The notes: generated from the sequence alone by a model not told the origin. 40,116 nucleotides of DNA from Clostridiales bacterium (GCA_004556155.1 SFIM01000021.1:1-40116), one strand, 5' to 3'. Positions 14,894-23,143 are shown, counted from the first letter of the stretch. Program-made: numbers and translations.

Positions 14894-15661
14894 TTAATTA
14901 TTGTCAGCGGTGCGGCGGTTGACGATCATCAGCAATACCAACAGCACCACAAACATCAGGGAAGAGAGGGCGTAGTAAACCGGGCTGATGCCCAGCTTGG
15001 TCGCCGAGTAAATCAGGGTGGAAAGGTTCTGCACCAGCGGGCTGGTTGTGAAATAGCTGATCGTGAAATCATCCAGCGACAGCGTAAAGGCCAGCAGTGC
15101 GCCGGTGACGATGCCCTGCTTGCACTCGGGAATCAGCACATGCCACAGGGCGTATCCGGGCGTAGCGCCCAGATCCAGCGCGGCCTCATAGGTAAAGCGG
15201 TTCATCTGCTTCAGCTTTGGCAGCACGGACAGCACCACATACGGCACGTCAAAGGTGATGTGCGCCAGCGCCATGGTCACATAGCCGCGATCCACCTTGG
15301 CAAAGATGAACAGCAGCATCAGCGAGATACCCGTTACGATATCAGGCATGGTGTTGGGCAGGTTGGTGATGGTCATCATCACGGCCTGCGGGCGCTTCTT
15401 CATGCTGTAAATTCCAATGGCCGCCAGCGTGCCCAGAATCGTCGCCACGATGGTGGCAATAACGGCGATGGACACCGTAACCCACAGCGCGCTCATAATC
15501 GAGGAATTGCTGAACAGCTGCTCATACCAGTGGAAGGAGAAGCCCTCCCACTTTGCGCGGCTCTTGCCCGCGTTAAAGGACTGGCAGATCAGCACCACGA
15601 TGGGGATGTACAGGAAGATCAGGATAATGGCCAGGTAGCACTTTTTGAAAAACTGCTTCAT
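14894..15661 (-). CDS. potC: Spermidine/putrescine ABC transporter permease PotC
   Basis: This 255-residue inner permease has about six helices, beginning YLAIILIFLYIPIVVLICQS. The family N-terminal LIP-x-V segment is followed by the EAA loop YEAALDLGATPGYALWHVLIP near residue 165, which docks onto PotA. The C-terminal half has FTLSLDDFTISYF. It overlaps potB by 4 nt and precedes potD by 23 nt. Length is as usual for PotC. Confidence 0.95.
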   Translation of the reverse strand: MKQFFKKCYLAIILIFLYIPIVVLICQSFNAGKSRAKWEGFSFHWYEQLFSNSSIMSALWVTVSIAVIATIVATILGTLAAIGIYSMKKRPQAVMMTITNLPNTMPDIVTGISLMLLFIFAKVDRGYVTMALAHITFDVPYVVLSVLPKLKQMNRFTYEAALDLGATPGYALWHVLIPECKQGIVTGALLAFTLSLDDFTISYFTTSPLVQNLSTLIYSATKLGISPVYYALSSLMFVVLLVLLMIVNRRTADNN

Positions 15662-16647
15662 ACGATGCCGCCTCCCTCACCATTGGGATCCGCCTTACGC
15701 AGGATGGACAGAGAAATCAGAATCAGGATCATCATGATCAGCGACAACGCGCTGCCCAGGTTCCAGTTGCCCGCCACCAGGAAGGTGGATTCAATCAGGT
15801 CGCCGAACATCTGCGTATTGCCGCCGCCCAGCACACGGGGAATAAAGAAGGTCGTTACCGAGGGCATGAACACCATCGTGATGCCGCTGATAACGCCGGG
15901 AATGCTCAGCGGCATGGTTACGCGCAGCAGGGTACGAAACTCGTTGCAGCCCAGATCCTGCGCCGCCTCGCCAAGCTTGGGATCGAGCTTGCTCAGCGAC
16001 GTATAAATCGGGAACACCATAAAGGGCAGGAAGTTGTACACCATGCCCAGCAGCACGGCGCTCTGGTTATACATCAGGTGCTTGCGTCCAATGCCAATCC
16101 ATTCCAGGAAGGCGTTAATCAGGCCGTTATCCTCCAGCAGGCTCATCCAGGCGATGGTGCGCAGCAGGAAATTCATCCACATGGGGATAATGAACAGCAC
16201 CACAATGGTGGAGCCCATCTTCATCTTGCGGTCCGCCATGAACAGCGCGGCAGGATAGCCCAGCAGCAGCGATATGGCTGTGCACAGGAAGGCCATCCAC
16301 AGCGAGTACACCAGCGTATCCACATTGACGGAGCCTCGGGCCACCGTAGCGGCCACCTCATCCCCCGCCAGCGCGCGCAGGTTTTCGCGCATACTGTTGT
16401 TGCTATCCCAGAAGGAACGGAAGTTATCCAGCGTGAACGCACCGTTGGTGTCGGTAAAAGCGTAATAGGCGATCAAGATGCATGGCAGCAGGGTAAACAC
16501 CAGCATCCACAGCGTATAGGGCGCGGCGAACAGTGAGCGCTTGACCCCGTGATGACGGCGCACAGACAGCGCCACCAACGCAATAAAGCACGCCAGCCCT
16601 GCGCCCATTGCCCAATAGGCCCAGGAGGGCAGCTGCATGTTCATCAT
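15658..16647 (-). CDS. potB: Spermidine/putrescine ABC transporter permease PotB, N-terminally extended
   Basis: This 329-residue permease is longer than the usual 275-290. An extra helix at about 8-29 (SWAYWAMGAGLACFIALVAL) and a basic loop (RRHHGVKRS) precede the normal start of PotB (SLFAAPYTLWMLVFTLLPCI). The EAA loop is GEAAQDLGCNEFRTLLRVTMP, and NFLLRTIAWMSLL and SIPGVISGITMVFMPSVTTF are PotB-like. The ATG at 16647 overlaps the potA stop (ATGA), which supports the extended start; Met at 16638 is also inside the extension. An upstream-facing ribosome site, AAGGAGGAC, lies about 9 nt before it. Confidence 0.93.
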   Translation of the reverse strand: MMNMQLPSWAYWAMGAGLACFIALVALSVRRHHGVKRSLFAAPYTLWMLVFTLLPCILIAYYAFTDTNGAFTLDNFRSFWDSNNSMRENLRALAGDEVAATVARGSVNVDTLVYSLWMAFLCTAISLLLGYPAALFMADRKMKMGSTIVVLFIIPMWMNFLLRTIAWMSLLEDNGLINAFLEWIGIGRKHLMYNQSAVLLGMVYNFLPFMVFPIYTSLSKLDPKLGEAAQDLGCNEFRTLLRVTMPLSIPGVISGITMVFMPSVTTFFIPRVLGGGNTQMFGDLIESTFLVAGNWNLGSALSLIMMILILISLSILRKADPNGEGGGIV

Positions 16648-17705
16648 GGCGCAACGTCCTCCTTCATGGGGCGCATGATATGAATATTGAAGGGCACGAT
16701 GGCCAATCCCACGCGGGAGCCCGCAGGCTGCATGGTGGTAGAATGCACCTTCCAGGTAAAGTCGCCCGCGTCGATCATCATTTCATAATGTACGCCCTTG
16801 AACAGCACGCTGGTGACCGTGCCGGTCAGCTGGCCGATATCCTCGCCCACGATCACAATATCCTCGGGGCGGATGACCACGTCCACCGGCACGTTTTCGC
16901 CAAAGCCCGCGTCCACGCACGGGAAATCCACGCCGCTGAAGGACACCAGCTCATCGTGCACCATCGTGCCGCGGATGATGTTGCTTTCGCCGATAAAGCG
17001 CGCCACGAAGGCGTTCTTGGGCTCGTCGTAGATGGTCTTGGGCGGGCCGATCTGCAGGATGCGGCCGCTGTTCATCACCACGATGGTATCGCTCATGGTC
17101 AGCGCTTCCTCCTGATCGTGGGTAACATAAATGAAGGTAATGCCCAGCTGCTGCTGCATGGATTTGAGCTCCAGCTGCATTTCCTTGCGCAGCTTCAGAT
17201 CCAGCGCGCCCAGCGGCTCGTCCAGCAGCAGCACGTCCGGCTCGTTGACCAGCGCGCGGGCAATGGCGATGCGCTGCTGCTGACCGCCCGAAAGCGAATC
17301 CACGCTGCGCTTGCCATAGCCGGCCAGGTTGACCAGGCTCAGCATCTTATCCACGCGGCGGTCGATTTCACCGCGGCTCATCTTTTTGATCTTGAGGCCA
17401 AAGGCGATGTTATCCCGCACGTTCAGGTGCGGAAACAGCGCGTACTTCTGGAACACCGTATTGACGCGGCGCTTATAGGGCGGCACATCGGTGATGTCCT
17501 TGCCCTCGTAAATTACCCGGCCGGTGGTGGGATACTCAAAGCCGCCGATCAGGCGCAGGGTGGTGGTCTTTCCGCAGCCTGAGGGGCCCAGCAGCGTCAA
17601 AAACTCATTTTTCAGAATATATAGATTGATATCCGACAAAACGGTAGCGCCATCGTATTCCTTGGAGATGTTCTCCAGATGTATCATGCGCGGTGCTTCT
17701 TCCAT
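16644..17705 (-). CDS. potA: Spermidine/putrescine ABC transporter ATP-binding protein
   Basis: A 353-residue ATPase that drives polyamine import. Walker A is GPSGCGKT (40-47), the Q-loop is in NTVFQKYALFPHL, signature LSGGQ at 138-142, Walker B LLLDEP (159-164) and H-loop in VTHDQEEA. The C-terminal 110 residues form the TOBE regulatory domain (VIRPEDIVIV, GTVTSVLFKGVHYEMMIDAG). Start 17705 has AAGGAGA 11 nt upstream. It follows the regulator gene by 30 nt with no terminator between, so regulator and transporter share a transcript. Confidence 0.96.
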   Translation of the reverse strand: MEEAPRMIHLENISKEYDGATVLSDINLYILKNEFLTLLGPSGCGKTTTLRLIGGFEYPTTGRVIYEGKDITDVPPYKRRVNTVFQKYALFPHLNVRDNIAFGLKIKKMSRGEIDRRVDKMLSLVNLAGYGKRSVDSLSGGQQQRIAIARALVNEPDVLLLDEPLGALDLKLRKEMQLELKSMQQQLGITFIYVTHDQEEALTMSDTIVVMNSGRILQIGPPKTIYDEPKNAFVARFIGESNIIRGTMVHDELVSFSGVDFPCVDAGFGENVPVDVVIRPEDIVIVGEDIGQLTGTVTSVLFKGVHYEMMIDAGDFTWKVHSTTMQPAGSRVGLAIVPFNIHIMRPMKEDVAP

Positions 17706-17735
17706 GGCGGCGGCTCTCCTTCACTGATGTATAGA

Positions 17736-18281
17736 TTAGAAGCTGGGCGGGGTGGATACCCACAGTACCCTTGCGGGGCGTTTGCCGGTATTGATCAGGC
17801 AGTGGGCGGCGGTGGGATGGATGCAGAAGCTGCCCCCCGTCTTTACCCGGAATTTGCGCTCGCCCAGGCGCAGCATAACGCTGCCCGAGAGCACATAGCC
17901 AAACTCCTCGCCCTCATGTGGCGGCATCTCCTGGGAGCTTCCGCCCGGGCCGATCTGCATCAGAATCGGCTCCATATCGTTTTTCTGCGCGCTGGGCACC
18001 AGCCACACGATGCTGCCGTGCAGCGTTTCCTCGTTGGTTTTTTCAAACATGTCAGCGGGCTCAAAGACGATCTTTTCCTCCTGCTCCGCCTCGGAAAAGA
18101 AGGTTTTCAGATCGCTTCCCAGGCACTCCAGCATGTCCGTAAGCGTGGCGATGGAGGGCGAGGCCAGGTTGCGCTCCACCTGCGAAATAAAGCCCTTGCT
18201 CAATTCGCACCGGTCGGCCATTTCCTCCTGGGTCAGGTTGCGCTGTATTCGCAGGCGGCGAAGCTTTTCGCCGATATCCAT
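17736..18281 (-). CDS. XRE-cupin transcriptional regulator of the polyamine operon (PuuR-like)
   Basis: A 181-residue two-domain regulator. An XRE helix-turn-helix (about 6-60: LRRLRIQRNLTQEEMADRCE, LSKGFISQVERNLASPSIAT) is joined by an acidic linker (EAEQEEKIVFEPAD) to a C-terminal cupin barrel (about 105-178: MPPHEGEEFGYVLSGSVMLR, GSFCIHPTAAHCLINTGKRP) that likely binds the effector. Proteins of this form next to pot genes commonly repress polyamine uptake, and the cupin would sense a polyamine. ATG 18281 has AGGAG 7 nt upstream; the longer TTG frame to 18299 does not. Three matching palindromes in its own leader are the probable operators, so autoregulation of the whole operon is expected. 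Confidence 0.92.
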   Translation of the reverse strand: MDIGEKLRRLRIQRNLTQEEMADRCELSKGFISQVERNLASPSIATLTDMLECLGSDLKTFFSEAEQEEKIVFEPADMFEKTNEETLHGSIVWLVPSAQKNDMEPILMQIGPGGSSQEMPPHEGEEFGYVLSGSVMLRLGERKFRVKTGGSFCIHPTAAHCLINTGKRPARVLWVSTPPSF

Positions 18282-18309
18282 GATATCGCTCCTTTTCAAG
18301 GTCGGGCAG

Positions 18310-18396
18310 GTTTAGATTTGCTAAACTTTTTGTCGCAGCGTTTGGTTTAGGTTTGCTAAACGCCGGATGACACTTTGCGGTTTAGAATTACTAAAC
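18310..18396 (-). promoter_or_regulatory. Three 17-bp palindromic operators at exact 35-bp spacing
   Basis: GTTTAGATTTGCTAAAC (18310-18326), GTTTAGGTTTGCTAAAC (18345-18361) and GTTTAGAATTACTAAAC (18380-18396). The arms GTTTAG/CTAAAC are identical in all three and only the 5-bp centres vary. All lie between the promoter at 18413-18441 and the regulator's start codon, that is in the 5' leader DNA. A dimeric XRE-cupin regulator is the obvious ligand. Confidence 0.82.
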
Positions 18397-18412
18397 CATA
18401 AAGCGCGAAGAA

Positions 18413-18441
18413 ATTAAACCATAACTTTGCCCGCATGTCAA
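18413..18441 (-). promoter_or_regulatory. Promoter of the regulator-potABCD operon
   Basis: On the minus strand: consensus TTGACA (18436-18441), 17-bp spacer, TTTAAT (18413-18418). The transcript should start near 18406, just before the first operator. Confidence 0.75.
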
Positions 18442-18462
18442 TATATGATCTGAAAAAAAGTG

Positions 18463-18514
18463 TTGCTTTTTGATGAAATCTATGATACCATCTTGATGGT
18501 CAAAGTTAGTCAGT
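18463..18514 (+). promoter_or_regulatory. Promoter and CtsR box of the clpC operon
   Basis: TTGCTT (18463-18468), 17-bp spacer, TACCAT (18486-18491); TATGAT at 18481-18486 is an alternative -10. Directly downstream is GGTCAAA-GTT-AGTCAGT (18498-18514), the heptad direct repeat with 3-bp gap bound by CtsR. The box sits over the transcription start, so CtsR should block initiation. Confidence 0.75.
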
Positions 18515-18546
18515 AATTTTCTGACAGACCAGGGAGTGATTCTCGT

Positions 18547-19032
18547 ATGAGATTAAGCGATACCATCGAACAATTTATCAAGGATATGATCAGCGAGGAG
18601 CCGCAGGCCGAGGTAGACCTGAAGCGAAATGAGCTGGCCGCCTATTTCCATTGCGCGCCCTCGCAGATCAATTACGTCCTTTCCACCCGCTTTACGCCCG
18701 ATCACGGCTACGTCACCAGCAGTCAGCGCGGCGGCGGCGGATATATCCGCATCGTGCGCATTGTGCGCGGCGATCACGAGCAGCTTGCCTATCTGCTCAG
18801 CGACCGCATTGGCGACGCCATCACGGCGGGCGAAGCGCAGATTCTATGCAACCAACTGGCTGAGCGCGGGGTGATTTCGCTCTCCGACGCGCAGTTGATG
18901 ATCTCCGCCACCAGTCCCGCCGCGCTGGCCGTGCCCGTGCCCGAAAGCGTGAAGGACGCGATACGCGCACGCATCCTGCGCAGCATGCTGCTCAGCGTCG
19001 TGCAGCGCAGAAAGGAGGCTTCCGCCCCATGA
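18547..19032 (+). CDS. ctsR: CtsR, heat-shock repressor
   Basis: A 161-residue class III heat-shock repressor. An N-terminal winged helix-turn-helix (VDLKRNELAAYFHCAPSQIN, YVLSTRFTPDHGY) leads to the glycine-rich thermosensing loop RGGGGYIRI (61-69), which inserts in the DNA minor groove. A C-terminal four-helix domain (about 75-155) mediates dimers and McsB/ClpC contacts. The start has AGGGAG 10 nt upstream. First gene of a four-gene operon with overlapping ends; it represses its own promoter through the box at 18498. The loop arginine, a target of McsB in Bacillus, is still present. Confidence 0.95.
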   Translation: MRLSDTIEQFIKDMISEEPQAEVDLKRNELAAYFHCAPSQINYVLSTRFTPDHGYVTSSQRGGGGYIRIVRIVRGDHEQLAYLLSDRIGDAITAGEAQILCNQLAERGVISLSDAQLMISATSPAALAVPVPESVKDAIRARILRSMLLSVVQRRKEASAP

Positions 19033-19526
19033 TGTGTGAAGAATGCGGCAAGCGTCCCGCCCGCATGGCAGTGACCATGATTACCTCCGGCAAGGCGACT
19101 ACCCGCCGCCTTTGTCCCCAGTGTGCCGCACGCCTGCAGCGCGGCGACGCGCAAAGCGTGCAGACGGCGTTTCTGAGCGCGCTGGCGGGCGATAATCCCC
19201 CCGCCCTTACCTGTCCCTGCTGCGGGCGCACAACGGAGCAATTTCTGCATACAGGGCGTTTGGGCTGTCCCGCCTGCTATGACGCCTTTACCCCTATTCT
19301 GGGGCAGCTTCTGATGCAGCTGGACGGTGTTTCCCAGCAGGAGCCGCCGCAGGCCGCGCCGCTGGCCGAAAACGCCCCGGCCAAGCTGGCAGCAGATCCC
19401 CGTGCGCAGCAGATCGAGCAGCTTCGCGGCGAGCTCTATCAGGCCGTCAGTGAGGAAAACTATGAGCGTGCTGCCGTGCTGCGCGATGAAATCCGCACCC
19501 TGGAAAGCGAGGCGGAGCAGCCGTGA
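19029..19526 (+). CDS. mcsA: McsA, zinc-finger activator of McsB
   Basis: This 165-residue protein has four CXXC pairs that bind zinc: CEEC (3-6), CPQC (29-32), CPCC (62-65) and CPAC (80-83). A C-terminal UVR motif follows (IEQLRGELYQAVSEENYERA, AVLRDEIRTLE). In Bacillus McsA activates the arginine kinase McsB and helps load ClpC. Start ATG 19029 overlaps the ctsR stop by 4 nt, with AAAGGAGG upstream; ATG 19032 is the alternative. All cysteines are intact even though the partner kinase downstream looks inactive. Confidence 0.93.
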   Translation: MMCEECGKRPARMAVTMITSGKATTRRLCPQCAARLQRGDAQSVQTAFLSALAGDNPPALTCPCCGRTTEQFLHTGRLGCPACYDAFTPILGQLLMQLDGVSQQEPPQAAPLAENAPAKLAADPRAQQIEQLRGELYQAVSEENYERAAVLRDEIRTLESEAEQP

Positions 19527-20509
19527 AAGACTTTCTGATGGGCGGCGCGGTATGCCTGCGCCGCAACTATGCCGATTTGCCCTTCTCCCCAGACAACCGG
19601 GCAGACGTGGCTCAGGCCGTAAACGAGCGCGTGCTGCCCGTGCTTGAAAAAGAAGAAGATACCTTTACCTATTTAATGGTACAGCAGATGGAGCCGGAGC
19701 AGCGCCGTGTGCTGATTGCGCACGGTCTGCTGGATCCGGACAGCGCGGACAACGCCCTGTCCTCCGCCTACCTGCGGCAGGACGACTGCCTGTGCGTGCA
19801 GACCGCTGCGGCCGATCATCTGCGCATCGCCGCCTATGACGAGGACGGCAGCCTGTCCGATTGTCTGGCGCTATGCCTCCCGCTTGAGCAGGCATTGGCA
19901 GTCGATCATCCCTACGCGCGCTCCGCGCAGTATGGCCATCTTACTGCCCGTCCCTGCGATGCAGGCAGCGGGCTGCGCGCATCGCTCCTGCTGCACCTGC
20001 CCATGCTGACGCTGCTTAAGCAAATTCCCAATATGACGCGCCTGTGCGGCATGGCGGGTCTGCTGCTGCGCTGCGCCGCCCCGGCCCAGGAGGAGCGCGG
20101 CGACGCGCTGTATCTGCTTGAGAACCGCATGACGCTGGGCATAGAAGCGGCCGATATCGTGCGTCGCTTGCAATCCCATGCCGAACGGCTGACTGCGCTG
20201 GAGCGTCAGCTGCGCGTCAAGGCTGCCGAGCGCGCGGACGATTTTGTGCTGGATGCGATTTACCGTGCCTATGGCGTGGCGCGTTACGCGCGCAAAATCA
20301 GCCGTGCCGAGGGTATGCACCTGTGGTCGGCACTGACGCTGGGGCAGGCGCTGGGCACACTGAATATGCAGCAAGCCCAATTGGAAAAGCTATATCTGAT
20401 GTGCGCCGGCACGCAAAGCGCGCTGGAAGCCGCCGCAAAGCAGCAAAGCGCGGCCCCCGACGTGCTGCGCGCCCGGCGCATCCGCGATCTCATTCATGGA
20501 GGAAACTGA
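19523..20509 (+). CDS. mcsB: McsB-like protein with a degenerate arginine-kinase active site
   Basis: The 328-residue product aligns end to end with Bacillus McsB (about 363) in the usual operon place, overlapping mcsA by 4 nt. Fold landmarks remain: GSGLRASLLLHLPML (148-162), DHLRI (98-102), GLLLRC (179-184) and ENRMTLG (200-206). By my reading from memory of the Bacillus sequence, key residues are gone. The ATP-binding SSRIRLARN is GGAVCLRRN (7-15). The catalytic NEEDH loop is TAAADH (94-99), losing both Glu. TSCPTN is TARPCD (141-146), losing the active-site Cys. The RDxxRA phospho-arginine motif near the end reads PDVLRA. Kinase activity is doubtful; an adaptor role for ClpC or CtsR is possible. 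Confidence 0.85.
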   Translation: MKDFLMGGAVCLRRNYADLPFSPDNRADVAQAVNERVLPVLEKEEDTFTYLMVQQMEPEQRRVLIAHGLLDPDSADNALSSAYLRQDDCLCVQTAAADHLRIAAYDEDGSLSDCLALCLPLEQALAVDHPYARSAQYGHLTARPCDAGSGLRASLLLHLPMLTLLKQIPNMTRLCGMAGLLLRCAAPAQEERGDALYLLENRMTLGIEAADIVRRLQSHAERLTALERQLRVKAAERADDFVLDAIYRAYGVARYARKISRAEGMHLWSALTLGQALGTLNMQQAQLEKLYLMCAGTQSALEAAAKQQSAAPDVLRARRIRDLIHGGN

Positions 20510-20512
20510 TCA

Positions 20513-22999
20513 ATGGCCATTTACGCAAAGTTTAACGAGCGTGCGCAGCGCGTTTTATCCGTTGCGCAAAAAGAGGCGCAGGCCATGCGCCATCCCTATG
20601 TCGGCACCGAGCATTTGCTGCTGGCCCTGGTGGCCGAGGCGCGCGACGACGTGCCGGATCTGCCCGAAAGCATGACGGAGGAGGCCGTGCGCTCGGCCAT
20701 CCGCATCTTCATCGGCCAGGGTACGGGTCTGCAAGCGCCGCTGGAGCTGACCCCGCGCGCCAAGAAGCTGCTGGAAAGCAGCGTGCGCGAGGCGCAGCGG
20801 CTGGGGCATCCTTACGTCACCAGCGCGCACATCTGGCTGGCGCTGCTGGGCGAAAGCGAGGGCGTGGCCGCGCGCATCCTCACCTCCCCCGGCTGCGACC
20901 GGGAGCAGCTGCGCAAGAGCGTGCTGCGCCAGATGGCGGGCGAGCCCGTGCGCGGCGCCGCCCCGTCCCCCACTGATGAAAGTGCCGAGGGCGGCTCCCG
21001 CAGCGCGCTGGCCGAATACGGCACCGATCTGACCCGCCACGCCCAGCAGGGCGAACTGGATCCTGTGGTCGGGCGCGAAAAGGAAATCGAGCGCATCGTG
21101 CAGATTCTCTCCCGACGCACCAAGAACAACCCCGTACTGATCGGCGAGCCCGGCGTTGGCAAAACCGCCGTGGCCGAAGGGCTGGCGCAGCGCATGATCG
21201 CCGGGGCCATCCCGGAAACGCTGATCGGCAAACGCCTGATCTCGCTGGATGTTGGCGCACTGGTGGCGGGCACCAAGTTTCGCGGCGAGTTTGAAGAGCG
21301 GCTCAAAAACCTGATGCGCGTAATCAGCGCCGCAGGCGACGTGATTCTCTTTATCGACGAATTGCAAAACATCATCGGCGCAGGCAAGGGCGAGGGTGCG
21401 ATGGACGCCGCCAATATCCTCAAGCCTGCCCTTTCTCGGGGCGAATTACAATGCATCGGCGCGACCACGCGCGACGAATACCGCAAGAACATCGAAAAGG
21501 ACGCGGCGCTGTCCCGCCGCTTCCAGCCCGTCACGGTGGATGAGCCCACGCAGGACGAGAGCTTTGAAATTCTGCGCGGCCTGCGCGATAAATACGAGGC
21601 GCACCACCGCGTGCGCATCACGGACGAGGCGCTTCGCTCCGCCGTTACGCTCTCCGCGCGCTACATCACCGATCGCTACCTGCCCGACAAGGCGGTGGAT
21701 CTGATGGATGAGGCCGCCTCGCGCGTGCGCATCGCCGCCTTTACCGCCCCGCCCGATCTCAAGGCGCAGGAGGAGCGGCTGGCCTGCATCTCCCGCGAAA
21801 AGCAGGAGGCCATCGATCACCAGGATTATGAGCGCGCCGCGCGCCTGCGCGACAGTGAGCATGCCGTGCGCGATGAAATTGCCGATAAGCGCGCCGAATG
21901 GGAAAAATCCAAGCTATCCGGCCAAAGCGTGGTGACGGAGGAGGATATCGCCCAGGTGGTTTCGGCCTGGACGGGCGTACCCGTGCAGCGCATGACCGAG
22001 GGCGAAAGCGAGCGTCTGCTGCACCTGGAGGACATCCTGCATCAGCGTGTCATCGGCCAGGGCGAGGCCATTTCAGCTGTGTCGCGCGCCATCCGCCGTG
22101 CCCGCGCCGGGCTGCAGGATCCCCGCCGTCCCATCGGCTCGTTCATCTTTCTGGGCCCCACAGGCGTTGGCAAAACCGAGCTTTGCCGCGCATTGGGCGA
22201 GGCGATGTTTGGCGATGAAAACGCGCTGATCCGCCTGGATATGAGCGAGTATATGGAAAAACACACCGTATCGCGCATGGTAGGCGCGCCTCCCGGCTAC
22301 GTGGGCTTTGACGAGGGCGGCCAGCTGACCGAGGCCGTGCGGCGCAAGCCCTACAGCGTGGTGCTCTTTGACGAAATCGAAAAGGCGCACCCCGATGTAT
22401 TCAACATGCTGCTGCAGATTCTGGATGACGGCCGCCTGACCGACAGCAACGGCCGCGTGGTCAATTTCAGCAACTGCGTCATCGTGATGACCAGCAACGC
22501 CGGCGCGCACGCCATCAACGACGGCCGCGTGATGGGCTTTGGCGGTGACGGCAGCCCGGCGGATTACGTCGGCATGAAAAACCGCGTGATGGAAGCCGTT
22601 AAGCAGGTATTCCGTCCCGAGTTTATCAACCGTGTGGATGAGCTGGTGGTCTTCCACGCCCTCACGCAGGAGGAAATCCTCCAGATTGCCGATCTGATGC
22701 TTCGTCAGATGCAGAAGCGCCTGTCGGGCATGGGCATCACTCTCAGCTACGATGCAGCGGTCACGCGCCTGCTGGCCGAGGCTGGCTACGACGAGAAATT
22801 CGGCGCGCGCCCCCTGCGCCGCGCCATCCAGCGCCAGGTGGAGGACGCGCTGAGCGAGGAGATTATCTCCGGCCGCCTGAAGCTGGGCGATAGCGTGCAG
22901 GCCACCGTGGAGGATGGCAAGCTGAAGCTCCATCGCCTGCCGCCCGAGCCTGCCCTCACCGGCGCGCGCCTGCCCGAGGAGCCCGTGGCGGAAGAATAA
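20513..22999 (+). CDS. clpC: ClpC AAA+ unfoldase
   Basis: An 828-residue Hsp100 subunit that unfolds substrates for ClpP. The N-domain (1-145) holds two Clp_N repeats. The first AAA+ module has Walker A GEPGVGKT (211-218), IDEL (281-284) and pore loop GTKFRG. The UVR/coiled M-domain (about 415-470) carries QEAIDHQDYERAARLRDSE. The second AAA+ module has GPTGVGKT (548-555) and pore motif GYVGFDEGG. In the N-domain E33 (GTEH) matches phospho-arginine-binding E32 of Bacillus ClpC, but the second site, E106, is A105 (TSAH). GGAGG precedes the start by about 8 nt; it is last in the operon and followed by a terminator. Confidence 0.96.
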   Translation: MAIYAKFNERAQRVLSVAQKEAQAMRHPYVGTEHLLLALVAEARDDVPDLPESMTEEAVRSAIRIFIGQGTGLQAPLELTPRAKKLLESSVREAQRLGHPYVTSAHIWLALLGESEGVAARILTSPGCDREQLRKSVLRQMAGEPVRGAAPSPTDESAEGGSRSALAEYGTDLTRHAQQGELDPVVGREKEIERIVQILSRRTKNNPVLIGEPGVGKTAVAEGLAQRMIAGAIPETLIGKRLISLDVGALVAGTKFRGEFEERLKNLMRVISAAGDVILFIDELQNIIGAGKGEGAMDAANILKPALSRGELQCIGATTRDEYRKNIEKDAALSRRFQPVTVDEPTQDESFEILRGLRDKYEAHHRVRITDEALRSAVTLSARYITDRYLPDKAVDLMDEAASRVRIAAFTAPPDLKAQEERLACISREKQEAIDHQDYERAARLRDSEHAVRDEIADKRAEWEKSKLSGQSVVTEEDIAQVVSAWTGVPVQRMTEGESERLLHLEDILHQRVIGQGEAISAVSRAIRRARAGLQDPRRPIGSFIFLGPTGVGKTELCRALGEAMFGDENALIRLDMSEYMEKHTVSRMVGAPPGYVGFDEGGQLTEAVRRKPYSVVLFDEIEKAHPDVFNMLLQILDDGRLTDSNGRVVNFSNCVIVMTSNAGAHAINDGRVMGFGGDGSPADYVGMKNRVMEAVKQVFRPEFINRVDELVVFHALTQEEILQIADLMLRQMQKRLSGMGITLSYDAAVTRLLAEAGYDEKFGARPLRRAIQRQVEDALSEEIISGRLKLGDSVQATVEDGKLKLHRLPPEPALTGARLPEEPVAEE

Positions 23000-23029
23000 A
23001 CGCAACCCTCTGCCTAAATTAAACACCTG

Positions 23030-23074
23030 CGTCCCTCTATGCCAGGCATTTGGCACAGAGGGACGTATTGTTTT
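23030..23074 (+). terminator. Terminator of the ctsR-clpC operon
   Basis: CGTCCCTCT (23030-23038) pairs with AGAGGGACG (23057-23065). An inner TGCCA/TGGCA stem lies across one mismatch, and a T-rich tail (TATTGTTTTG) follows. It starts 30 nt after the clpC stop. Confidence 0.7.
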
Positions 23075-23080
23075 GATCAT

Positions 23081-23117
23081 AAAAAACCAGGCACGGTGCT
23101 GCTGCGTCCATGCCTGG
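23081..23117 (-). terminator. Terminator of the amino acid transporter/M20 operon
   Basis: On the minus strand CCAGGCATGG and CCGTGCCTGG form the stem (one mismatch) with an 11-nt loop and a TTTTTT run (23081-23086), 27 nt after the M20 stop. Confidence 0.78.
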
Positions 23118-23143
23118 CAAAATGCTGATTGTTCTGTTTTGTT

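Noticed and set aside
13737..14897. 386-codon plus-strand frame opposite potD
   Set aside because: Shadow of the GC-rich potD coding strand. Composition rich in His, Gln and Gly, no ribosome site, and it crosses the operon terminator.
18310..18396. Regular 35-bp repeats considered as a CRISPR array
   Set aside because: Only three units of 17 bp, each a perfect palindrome, with 18-bp gaps in a promoter leader and no cas genes. Operators explain them better.
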